Shown piece after piece: positions 22,161 through 32,435 of a stretch of 64,000 nt of DNA. Location of the stretch: the NCBI GenBank assembly GCA_022885665.1, contig JAGQDJ010000003.1:593711-657710 (forward strand), read 5' to 3'. This DNA comes from Triops longicaudatus. Its lineage: Eukaryota; Arthropoda; Branchiopoda; Notostraca; Triopsidae. A program made the position numbers and the translations under genes. The notes beneath the pieces were generated by a model, which saw nothing but the letters and a program-made list of their open reading frames with translations, was not told the DNA's origin and ran no database searches. Positions within the stretch are counted from its first letter, which is position 1. Each line of letters opens with the position of its first letter.

Positions 22161-23708
22161 CATTTAACTATATACTGAGCTACATGAGCGAAATGAAATG
22201 AACCTGGCTGTTTTAAAATATTTGTAAATTTGCAATATCACGATCACCTCGTATAAGGCACAGAACGCCGCTGCGGTATAGGAATGTGTGGCTGGAGCAT
22301 TTTGGGCACGGAGAAAAAAAAAAACATGCAATCGGAAACAATAAGTCACACTTACTTTGCGTGGTACTGTGAAAACCGACAAGTTACGTCACCGCTTGTT
22401 CCGTAGTTTAGCAACAGTAAGTTCTAAACGATGGAACACGAGATGACGTAAGGCGGTTTTTCACTGGTAAAACAGATGCTCAGTATACAGAAAACCAAGA
22501 GAAAATGAACAGCTTAATAGTTTCACTTGATTTATCAAATTCATGTTATCGGGGAGATATCAAATTCATGTTAGCCGTCCCACGTTTTCGAAGGAAGATT
22601 AGAGCACAAGTTAGTGCTCAAACTGTTTTTCTACAGGACAAGTTGGACCGATTCTACGTGGACCGATTGAAAATATCAAAAGGAAATCATAAAATAATTA
22701 AAAAAAAAATCATAAAAGAAATTTTTAAAAAAATCATAAAAGAAACAGGAATTGTGGGAACCCACAAAAGGATGTGGTACAGGATTAAAGATACCGTCAT
22801 GCAAAGTTAAAGTAGGCGAAAGACCCTGAGCATCCTGGAGTTGGCATTGGCACGGAAAAAAAAAGTCCAACAAAAACAAACCTCTTTCGACACTAAAAGT
22901 TGCATTGCGAAGGTTGTAACAGCGAAAACAAGGCACACCCTCTAAATCTTAGCCACAAGGCGCTTTAAAATGCAAAGATTGGAAAATGTACCAATTCAGA
23001 CCATTAAGAAATCAACAATCCTATGTAGAAATCATCACAAGAATGTTTTCATTACTTTTTTTATTCCAAGAGCTTCAGAGTCAGTCACAGTAACTAGTTT
23101 AGTTAACACTATTTCTTAATTGATTGTGAACCTAATTTTGATCCGTTGTATTCCTTATTCAGACGTCTCGGATAACTGGAGTTGAACGATGTGCGCAGTC
23201 ATCATGATTCATGCATGCGACCGAATAAACCAGACACGAATTTAATCAAATCCTTGGCCCAAGTTCCTTTCATTTGCGCAAGCATAAGCAAGGAACTTTA
23301 TGTGAAACGGAAGATGAGTTATCATGTGGGCGAATAATACCGCCTTTAAGACCCGACAAGAAATTCGAGAAGCGTTCACAAGGATACACGCCCAAAAACT
23401 GCTTAAAAAATGCTCGACGAATATTGCCCTAAAACGTTTGACAGTGTACTCATCCTGTACAAATTTCGCACTCGAAATACAAATCAATCATTTCTTCCCG
23501 GAAAGTTACACTTCGAAAACAAGAACGAAAACTTCCATAACATTACTCGTCCTTCCTTTATCACAAAAATCCTCACAAAACCACACAAGCTCTCTGATAG
23601 CCACACCACATCCTTCTTTTCGGGCACGTCAGCTTTTCCTTTCTCCATTTTTCTCCTTTTGTATAACTAGGGTGAACACGTCTCAGTTGTACATATCAAA
23701 TATTCCTG

Positions 23709-23806
23709 ACTAGCGGGCCCGAACTTAACTTAAGGAGGGCTTAATTTAAAAAAAAAAAACTAATCTAACCAGTAAAAACGTTGGGTAACCCCCGGGCCAG
23801 CTAGTA
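23709..23806. mobile_element. Short inverted-repeat element (MITE-like)
   Basis: The left end ACTAGCGGGCCCG (from 23709) and the reverse complement of the right end, ACTAGCTGGCCCG (ending near 23806), match at 12 of 13 positions. They enclose about 70 bp with an A-rich run. No autonomous element is present. Confidence 0.5.
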
Positions 23807-24098
23807 GTTTCTTGCTTGTAAGTTGGCTAAATCAAAGACGCTTTCAGTTGCTTTAAAAAAAATATAAAATCAAAACACACCCATATTCGAAAAGAAAAAT
23901 GAGGCTAAACACAAAGGATAAAATGGAATCTTCTCCTGTTTGAGACGAGGCGTGCCTTGTTGGGTGTAAAAAATGGCCCCCTAAATTCCGAGAGCGAGGT
24001 GAAATAATTGAAAAACAAGGTAATTAGTAGGAAATTATCCATGTTTTAAAGTTTCTGTTGTCGCGGAAGGCGAAATCGCGTTTTATGCACCGTGAACA

Positions 24099-27000
24099 CT
24101 ACGCTATCCTATACAAAGGATTCTTGCCTCGTACAGGCAGCGGGTGAGCTTCGCTATTAAATACCCACTCATCCAATGAAATCAGGTCATCACTACTAAA
24201 CAGCAGGTAAAGATACTAAAAAACAAAGAGAATTATTTGTAAAAAATTATACGTAAAAACCGTCAACTGAGGTTGTTCTGAAAACCGTGCGCTTTTTTAG
24301 GATGCTTGTATCCAAGATGTAATTCGCATTATCGTCTACTATTACTGACTGGCAATTTTACGAAAGCGCGACGAAAATCCCATGCGTTCAGAATAACCTC
24401 TTTGGACGGTATGTGTCGATTATCGAAAAAGGGTGTTACTTTTAAAGTTTCGGCCAAAAAGAAACTTTGTTGCACATCATCCTTTACAGGTTCTTCACTG
24501 TACACATTCTTTAAACCGGAATAGCCACCCTCAACTTTGCAGTGCTTTTCCAGCGCCTAAAAAAAAAATCCAATTATTTCGAAAACGCAAACTCGAACAT
24601 AAATATACTCAATTTTCTTAATTTAATTCATCTAAAAAGTTCTTAAAATTCCTGCAATAATACCTCAACGGCCTCCCAACCCCATTGACGATATTTGGGA
24701 TCTTTGGTAAACCTCCACATGTAGAAATACGATTCAATCACTTCAGGCCGCAGGATATAATATTTCTCGTTCGCTTTGAGAGCTTTCGCTTCGAAAGCGT
24801 CTGTGAAACGGAAAGCTTCGGGACCTAATTTCGTCGCAGTACGGTCATAAGATTCGTGGCAAGTATGAGTTATGCCTGCAGCAACTTCCATATGTCTATT
24901 AGCATCCTCAAACGGAATCGTCTTGGCGCCCAAGGCCAACATACCGCCTACAAAAGGTGAAAAAAAAGGTAAAGAACTCTACTGATATACAATTATGTAC
25001 AATAAAGAATACGCAGTTCATAAACGGCTTTCAAAAGCGGTAAACATTCAAGTCGAGTCATGTTTAATGCCATGCACAAAACAGTTCTGAGAATCGTAAG
25101 CACCAAGATAAAGATAAGAATTGGATAAAGATAAAAAAAAAATGGTATTCGATCAGTCGTCTGAATACACAGACACGAGAGCCGGGCAAAAGTCAATTTG
25201 GTCCGACTGAATTGAAGTTCAATTGATTCCACGTGAATCGAATCGGATCTCGACTTAAATCCCGGAATTGAGTAGCCTTTATTCATGACTTTAAATATTC
25301 AAATTATGGCCAACGGAAACATAAGAGCTCTACCCGAGAAACAAGCCAAATGGCCCATGGAATGCTCGAGTCGTCCGCTTTTCATGTCAGCAAAATACAG
25401 CAAACCCGACTTGGAAGTCACGAGTAAATTTTTCAAAACGGCATCCATGGCTTCTACGTACCACTGTTTGGATTCTTCGTCCTCCTTGCCGGACTGAAGC
25501 CAAACTTTTAGCAAATATTCATAAAAGGAATCCCCTAGTCCACCCATTGAGATATGTTCTGGAAATGAAACAAAATTATTATTCTGAAACGTTTTTTCAT
25601 CGCAATAAACAGCCTTACGCTGGCCCCATTTCCCGGAAATCGGGTTTAAGTAGTTGGGATACAGCCCGTTAGGTTTTTCAATTTGACGCAGAACGCCTTT
25701 GATACGTTCGAGTTTTTCACGATACACTGGCTTAGACGCTGCATCTGATAAATAACCCAGTTCTAGCTGAATAGTCCCGAACTCAGATAAAATACTCGAT
25801 CCACCACTAGCCCACGCAAAATTTTTGCTCAACTAGCAAAAACACAATTAATTTTGTAATTTTTCAAAGAATTTCGCAAGCTATTGAGAATAACAGGATA
25901 GCATTTTTAAAAATTTGGCTTCTAAGAAGCTGTTCTAAAGGAATTAACGTTTTGGAGAATGATTCAAAAATTAATATTTAAAAAATCAAGAGACGAATTA
26001 ACGCGCTAATCGAATATTGTAATCAAGGAAAACTTGTAAAAGACTGAAAAGAAGAATAAATTGTGAAATTTGATTTTGAGAAAACTTTACGCAGAAACTC
26101 TATTTCTTTACGGCTAAAAAAATAAGTGTTTGAACGCTAATTGTTGTTCTTACTCCGCTTTGAGGGTTGATGAGCGCCTTTGGAATGCCAGTGGGCGTGT
26201 TGAACGCTGGTAAGAGCTTGTCTGCAATGTGATCCGCCTTGTCGAGGAACATGACGTCACCAGTGAAGGCATAAAGGGTCATCAAACCACCCACGAATCG
26301 AATAACAGTTTCAAAGACGGATAACTCCGACGTCTGGAACCAATTTTATTAATACAGAGCTCCAAATACGAGGGAAACGGTTTACTAAAGAGCTTATGTT
26401 CAAGTTATTGGCAATCCATTCTCTCCCGTGCTGGAATTCATCCATTAAACCCATAATGTACAAAGTATCCATGCCGTCGACAATCGTCGCGCCCAAGTTT
26501 GCATTTCCGAAGATCGAGGTGCTGTGTCCGCGCCTGCTTATGGGTTTCAGCTCGTTACTGCCCCATGCGTATTTCGCATACCCGTCCCATGCGTGCTTCA
26601 TCATCTACGGAATAAAATAAAATACAATTAATAATTACAAAAGAATTGTATTAGTTTAAATTATATTAGGTTAGACGAATATTTATGAAACGCAAGATAA
26701 ATAAAATAAAACAGAAAATGTATAAGGTAACATTGGTTAATATGGATGACGTAAAGGAAGAATATAGGCATACCTTCCGAACAACGTCCCTTTTTCTTCG
26801 GATTTCAGGATTAGGGTCTTCCCCGCCTTGTATGACGGGCATTTTTCCTTGATATTCGACCACTCTCTTCGGTTCGGCGATTTCATTATGCGCTTCAACT
26901 TGAGCAGGAAGCACTATCGCTTTCGGTGATGAGAAGGAACTTGATTCCTGGTGGATCAATAGGATATATTAGGTTTTTTAAATTCCATTTTTTATTTTAA

Positions 27001-27477
27001 TTTTACTTGTTTGGGAAACAGATCAGGTTTAGGAAGAACTTTCTGAGCTTGACGTTGCTTCTCAAGCTCCTCTTCGTACTCAATTTTGGCCATCAATCTG
27101 GCCTGATCTTGGAGTAAATGAGAATCGGGTTTGTCGATTTGACCGTGATGAGCTATGCCAGCGAAACCGGCGTTGAATTTGAGTTCATCTTCTTTAGCTA
27201 ACGGTGGTCCGGGTAGGATGAGTTCTGGTCCGACATTCTGCACTTGTTGGTACACCTGATATACCTTCTCGACGGCAGGTGCGGCCAAATTGGCTCGCAA
27301 ATCGGGCAGGAAGAAGACGGTGCCGAAGCAAACCATGACAAAAGCAGCGCACATCAGCAAGATAAGATATTTTTCTTTCGGACGAAAGGATCGTCTTGAG
27401 AGGAAAGAAGGTGACACGGAGAGGCCATTCTGAGCAGAACTTGACTGGTAAAGCGGGAGGATGTCGGTGATGCCCAT
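24099..27477 (-). CDS. MAN1A: Mannosyl-oligosaccharide 1,2-alpha-mannosidase class I (Golgi, GH47)
   Basis: Golgi alpha-1,2-mannosidase I, which trims Man9-8 N-glycans to Man5. Exons in coding order: 27477-27007, 26947-26774, 26604-26386, 26333-26154, 25832-25619, 25558-25334, 24947-24664, 24556-24440, 24215-24099; about 666 residues with phases continuous. It is a type II membrane protein: cytosolic tail, signal-anchor helix (YLILLMCAAFVMVCFGTVFF, about residues 38-57), stem, then the (alpha/alpha)7 catalytic barrel. Conserved segments include HAWDGYAKYAWGSNELKPIS, TIVDGMDTLYIMG, FAWASGGSSILSEFGTIQLE, GGLGDSFYEYLLKVW, KYYILRPEVIES, DDVQQSFFLAETLKYLYLLF and FNSEAHPLP. The closest match by eye is the MAN1A1/MAN1A2 (Drosophila mas-1) group. 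The last intron (24216-24439) contains a Ras-gene fragment. The ATG at 27477 gives the expected short cytosolic tail. Confidence 0.95.
24259..24410 (+). mobile_element. Inverted-repeat-bounded insert carrying a Ras-like gene fragment
   Basis: Lies in the last MAN1A intron. Positions 24299-24373 align with the start of exon 4 of the Ras-like gene (31822-31914), including the acceptor AG, with an internal deletion of about 20 bp and otherwise high identity. Positions 24260-24298 align with part of that gene's intron 2 (31391-31432). The ends are imperfect inverted repeats (CCGTCAACTGAGGTTGTTCT on the left; CCGTCCAAAGAGGTTATTCT as the reverse complement of the right). Confidence 0.65.
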
Positions 27478-27893
27478 GGTATCACTAGCAAGTTAAGGCG
27501 TTCGAAAGCAGTTTACGACCAGTTTTCTGGGTACAGTCGAGATACAGGCTTAACTAAAGGGGACTTAAAACTCCAGCTAAAATAAAATAATTTAGTTTGG
27601 CTTAGGCAATAAAACGTTTCTTCATTTTACTGTGTGGAACTCAACATACACAGATAAGTAACATCCACGTCACCGGCGACAGTAAACAAACATATCTGAG
27701 TTGACTTATCATTGCAAGAGATGGCAGCATACGGTGTAAGATAAAACATTAATTCTAAAAATAGAGAAACTTATTTTGAATAAATTCGTAACAATTTCTT
27801 CGTAGTAAGTCTGATTCCATTTCAAATTTGATTTACAATGTGCAGGAAATCAAACAAAAGTCACACGTGGAAAAAAAATATTTGAAAAAAGAT

Positions 27894-28010
27894 TGTCAGG
27901 AGTGGGATTTGAACCCACGCCCTCTTTCGAGGACCAGAAATCACGGCCCTATTAGTTTAGGGAAGCTATTCGCTTGAGTCTGGCGCCTTAGACCGCTCGG
28001 CCATCCTGAC
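27894..28010 (-). tRNA. tRNA-Leu (CAA) with intron, copy 1
   Basis: The mature part matches metazoan tRNA-Leu(CAA): acceptor GTCAGGA, D arm TGGCCGAGCGGTC, anticodon stem and loop CCAGACTCAAG with anticodon CAA, long variable arm TCCTCGAAAGAGGG, and T arm GTGGGTTCAAATCCCAC. An intron of about 40 bases follows the anticodon position, as is usual for eukaryotic tRNA-Leu(CAA). Total length is 117 bases including the discriminator A. Confidence 0.95.
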
Positions 28011-28161
28011 ATGAGAAAAGATACGCAACTGTCAAATGACAAAATTATTTTTGAACAAATTCGGCATTTTTTTCGTAATGTCTGACTTCCTTTCAAATTT
28101 AATTCGAAATGTGCACGAAATCAAATAAAAGTCATGCGTGGGAAAATACCTGAAAAAAGAT

Positions 28162-28278
28162 TGTCAGGAGTGGGATTTGAACCCACGCCCTCTTTCGAGG
28201 ACCAGAAATCACAGCCCTCTTTATTAAGGGAAGCTATTCGCTTGAGTCTGGCGCCTTAGACCGCTCGGCCATCCTGAC
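28162..28278 (-). tRNA. tRNA-Leu (CAA) with intron, copy 2
   Basis: Same length as copy 1 and with the same mature sequence by eye. It lies exactly 268 bp away with similar 5' and 3' flanks, so the pair is a tandem duplication. The differences are inside the intron (CCCTAAACTAATAGGG in copy 1, CCCTTAATAAAGAGGG in copy 2). Both keep a CCCT/AGGG stem, which suggests the intron fold is maintained. Confidence 0.95.
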
Positions 28279-28416
28279 TTGTTAAGTAGTACCCACAAGG
28301 TACAATATATAAAATTCTAAAAGATAATAAAGCACCGCCTACATTGTGGTAAACACGTGAAGGGAAAGTTGTTTACGGTCTGCGTTCCACATGTTTGCTC
28401 TGATGCAATTAAAGAA

Positions 28417-30248
28417 ATGGCAAAACCGCAGATTATTGTTCCCATGGTCCTAACCTTATCTGCGGGTGCTGGTTTGGCGGGATCTTTGTTATATTGGCTG
28501 TGGAAAAGGCAACAGGTGTGTATGCGTTCACCAAGTTTAATTTCCAGAAGAAAGTTTTACTTTCATCCTCCGTAATGCAAACTGAAAGCCTTCACTTCTT
28601 CTCTCCTGGTAGACAAGTGGGAAAAGAAATATTAGCGACATTCTTAAGAAAAGGATGGCAAAGGTAGAAATCAATGTCCCGGCTTTTGCGGTGCCGTTAT
28701 TAATTGGCAAAAGAGGAGAAGTAATTCAAGCAATAGAAGAGCAGACCGAAACGAAAATTATATTCAAAGGATCTGGTAATAACAATGATTAAATCTACAG
28801 GAACGAGCTAGGCTCACGCCTGTAAAAAAAATTATTCAACATTATAGTTTACCTGTAATTTGTATTATTAGTCATGAATAGAAAGTGTGTAATCTACGGA
28901 CTAATAGAAGACGTTCCCTTGGCAAAAAATCTCATCCTGGAAACCATCAAAGATTTGCCCTTCGTTCAATCTCTTGATCTTTGGCTTCCTGAGGTGAAAA
29001 ACAATCGAAAGAAACCTGTATTCTTCACATGTGTTATTTTTTCTTTTGATTCAAGGCTGTTTTTGCCAAAATCACGGAGCGTAATACTCTCAAATCTCTT
29101 ACATGGAACTCCCGCGCGAGAATCATCGTCGACAGAGAGAAACTTAAACAACCGACAGGTGATTTTCGTTTCGGTCCAAAGAAAGCTATTACACGCGTTT
29201 CATCCCAGGCTCACCCAAGAAAGTGATTCTTCAAGGAACGCCCCAACAGTTAGCCATCGCCCAAGCTTTATTGCAAGATAAAATTGCCGATCTGGAAAGT
29301 CAACAAGAAAAGTTACAATCGTCATCCAGCGATTCGCAATTGTCATTCTTGTCTTCCAGATCAGTAAGCTTCTGCGCCACAACGCTTGTTTTTAATAATT
29401 TTTTTTTAATAAAAATTGTAGGTTACAGCTACAAATGGGAAAAATTATGAAATCGAACCCTTAGTAGCGGTGGATTCCGATGGATTCGCCGAAACTTATG
29501 TCTGTGCCGTGGTAGATCCAAGCCAATTTTACGTACAGCTCATTGGTCCACATGCTGCTCTGCTGGACAAATTAGTACAAGATATGACCGATTTTTACGA
29601 GCAAGATCACAATAAAGATTCGCACACCTTGCCGTTAAACGTAACCGTCACTATTAAACTTCAAGCGTGGTTTGATAAGATTTGGTTAATTAGGTCCAAA
29701 ATGGTGATATTATCGCTGCTAAATTCTCTCACGACGGATCGTGGTATCGCGCTAAGGTCCAGTCAGTTGACTCAAACAGCGGAGACAAACTTGTCTTATT
29801 TTTCGTTGATTTCGGAGATGTCGAAACTTGTTCAGATCGAAGAAACGTTTGCCAATTAGCGTCGGAATTCCAGTCTCTCAAGTTCCAGGCCATTGAATGC
29901 AGTTTAGCTAACATTGGACCCAAGTACGTTAGGTGTAACTGGACTTGTTTTGATTTGTTTTTTTCGTGTAAAGAAGGAATGGTACATGGTCGGAAGAGTG
30001 CATTACACGGTTCGAAGAGCTTGTCTACAACGCGCAGTGGAAGGTAATCATGACGCGGATACTTGGATACCAAAACCACGTTCCTCTAGTCGAATTGGTG
30101 GATACCAGCGGGCCTGAAGTATTGATTTCGTATTACCTTTGAAGAAATTAAGTCGTCTTTATTTTGTATAATTTTGTTTTCGAAATAGGATGTGAACGTA
30201 GCTTTTACCTTGGTAGAAGAAAGTTGTGCCGACTGGATTGCTTCCTAA
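28417..30248 (+). CDS. TDRKH: Tudor and KH domain protein (Papi / TDRKH), piRNA pathway
   Basis: A mitochondrial outer-membrane scaffold that binds PIWI proteins through methyl-arginines and supports piRNA 3' trimming. Exons: 28417-28515, 28613-28775, 28872-28993, 29056-29158, 29209-29363, 29422-29640, 29694-29923, 29974-30118, 30189-30248; about 431 residues. Order: N-terminal membrane anchor (PMVLTLSAGAGLAGSLLYWL), KH1 (VPLLIGKRGEVIQAIEEQT), a diverged second KH-like region (AVFAKITERNTLKSLTW to LAIAQALLQDKI), then an extended Tudor domain (DIIAAKFSHDGSWYRAKV, FFVDFGDVE, FQAIECSLANIGP). The ATG at 28417 is the first in frame. The exon 2/3 junction and the exon 6 donor (29640 or 29646) are uncertain. 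The second KH lacks a clear GxxG, so RNA binding there is doubtful. Confidence 0.9.
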
Positions 30249-30834
30249 GTCCTCTTGCACTGTGTATTGTAGAAATTGAATGGTTGTATTTGAAAATTGG
30301 AAAACATAGCTTGTGGGGGTTCAATACAACCTTAATTACGTATTTAAGAATCTGCAGAAACTTGTGTATCTAGAACGAGAACTTTCTCCCTCCGATTTCC
30401 GTAGAATTTCTCCTGTTGTAAGGGAAAGTTTCCCATACGGAGATGTGTTTATTGACTTTGAAAAAGTATCTGTTTGGGGATTTGGGTAGTCAAGTGGTAA
30501 AGCTCGTGAGGTTTCGACTAACTTGACGTGCATCAATCGTTAAGAGCTTAAGACCCGAACGCATGTAAATGGATCCTCTCTTTCAAAGCGTACCATTTTT
30601 TAATGCTCTTTGGAAAAAGTCGCAAGCTGGGTCTTTTTGCGCCCCGGGGCATAATCGGCTCCTTGCGGACTGCAAAAAAGAATCGTTTCGTAGCCGGTTT
30701 TCAGATGCTATGCTATGCTATGCGTGCTAGTTCATGTTATTAAGAACACAGCACAGGCTAAGTCAGTTACTCGACAGAGGATTCGTCAGGGAAGTCGATC
30801 AAATTCCTCATTACTTGAAGAGTTTGTTTACAGC
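30249..30834. other. Intergenic between papi and the Ras-like gene
   Basis: 3' UTR of papi and 5' region of the Ras-like gene. A short tgctatgctatgc microrepeat occurs near 30710-30722. A tRNA A-box-like string (TAGTCAAGTGGTAAAGC, from about 30487) has no matching B box. The frame of the Ras-like protein stays open upstream of its ATG from about 30715, so a longer N-terminus is possible. Confidence 0.5.
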
Positions 30835-32435
30835 ATGGGTGAATTCCCTGTCAGTGCGTCTATCCATCTACGGGTAGCTGTTTTCGGCGATGCTAACGTG
30901 GGCAAGACCGGTAACTACCGCGAATTAATCTACAACATTCTTGAAATCACTCAAACTTAAAGAACTTCTCTTGCAGCGCTGACGGTCCGGTACTTGACTA
31001 GACGATACATTGGAGAATACAGTTCCGAGCAAGGTAAACACAGGTGATGAAAACGTTGGGAACCTTTTCGTACTGCAATTTCTTGTGGGAATTAAAAACT
31101 CGTGCGTTCTGACGTTGCTAACGCTGAAAACCTGGGAAAAAAACTTTAAAGAGCTTCTATATAGCAAAGGTGTAGGATTAGGTAGCGTATGTCATTAACC
31201 CGTAACCTCTTTTATGGCTGACAAGTTTCGTCCCCCAGCGGTTGAATTGGATGTTCGTACGGCACTTTTATCACGCGTTATCAAGCACCCAAAGTTTAAA
31301 ACTTTGTAGTGTATTTTTAGTGCTAGTTTCCTAGCATTACACTACAGGCTTCTTTTCCTAGACTTCTTATTATATTAAGAACACGTAATACCGTCAACCG
31401 GAGGTTATTTTGAGCGACAAAGCGCCTTTTTTCTGTGTTTTAGCTAATTTTGAGTAAAAGTAGAAAAAAAGTTTTCTTTCTGTAGGTTGTCTTAGAGAAT
31501 GAAACGAACCTTTGACTTCACTGTAAAATCGTAACATTCCGGGACTATCGTACTTCCAACGTTGGTGTTCAATGTTTTAACACATTTTCTTTTTTTAATC
31601 AACAAGTTTGCGTAATAGAACTGTTGCATTGAATGTTTTATGGCTCCTCAGATTGTTACTACAGACAAATTACGGAGCTGGACGGCGCCAAGGTTGACGT
31701 AGATATTCTTGATTCGTCGCGATGCTCGGTAATTAGCCCTTTTTTACGTCTATGACAAAATGATTTACACAAAAACCTGCTATACCAATCACTTTTACTG
31801 TTATCTCATGAAATGCCGGGTAGGATGCTTGTGTCCAGGAACACGTGACGTGGGCCGACGCTTGCATTATCGTCTACAGTATTACTGACTGGCAGAGTTT
31901 TACGGAAGCTCGACGTCGACTTGTCCAAATCATGCAATTGCAGGAAGTAGGCGTCCGGATGCCAGTCTTGGTGCTGGGCAATCAGCGTGATTTGGAGCAT
32001 CTGAGGTAATAAGCATCCGTAAACGAAAGTCTTTGGGTGTTTCAACTGTTTCTGACACCCCCAACTTTTCTGTTTCCTTTCCTTTTCTGGTCTTTCTTTC
32101 AAAACAAAAGGCAGGTTCCGGCGGAAGACGGTCAGGAGCTGTCGCTGCGTTGGGGTTGTCAGTTTATGGAAGTCTCGGCTGCGGCTGGCTGGGCAGGAGT
32201 ACTCCTGGCCTTCCAAACCGTGCTTCGTTTAGCGCGCACCAACCACGTGATGCGCTCGGTGCAACCGCTCGCGTTCAATTCGAGCGTCTCGCTGCCTAAT
32301 TACAAATCCAGCACTAGTAAACCTAGTGCAACCGTCCTTAAGCGGCGTTTATCCGTGACGTCAGCATTGTCCCAGTTTTTCCACAGAGCGAGCAGTCAGT
32401 CCAAAAGAAACAAAAGACCGTCTTTAAGTATCTAG
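30835..32435 (+). CDS. Ras-like small GTPase, atypical (RERG/RASL family)
   Basis: Exons 30835-30910, 30977-31033, 31652-31728, 31824-32005 and 32111-32435 give about 238 residues. The fold is Ras-like. G1 GDANVGKT is intact. ALTVRYLTRRYIGEY resembles RERG, RASL11 and RASL12. G4 is GNQRD (from NKxD). G5 EVSAA is intact, and WADACIIVYSITD and SF match the core strand. Unusual residues: the switch I Thr is replaced by Cys (QDCYYRQ), and the switch II DxxG/Q motif reads DSSRC, lacking the Gly and catalytic Gln. There is a basic Ser-rich tail (about the last 65 residues) but no CAAX box. RERG- and RASL12-type proteins also lack prenylation signals. The family is secure; the ortholog is not. Confidence 0.85.

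Larger units (their letters stand above)
18848..24098. other. Gene-poor 5.2 kb with several small repeats
   Basis: No convincing exon was found between the IAP and mannosidase genes. All open frames are short, without recognisable domains. What can be seen: a palindromic GATA-containing array (19516-19580), a tandem duplication of about 100 bp (21261-21440), a possible solo LTR (about 21927-22160), A-rich direct repeats near 22680-22745 and a short inverted-repeat element (23709-23806), all described separately. Confidence 0.6.
27478..28416. other. Divergent intergenic region holding two tRNA-Leu genes
   Basis: Between the MAN1A start (-) and the papi start (+). It contains the MAN1A promoter side (27478-27760), a tandem duplication of about 268 bp with one tRNA-Leu per unit, and the papi promoter and 5' UTR. 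Confidence 0.7.

Noticed and set aside
30480..30560. tRNA-like A box (TAGTCAAGTGGTAAAGC) suggesting a SINE
   Set aside because: No B box at a proper distance and no cloverleaf; probably chance.
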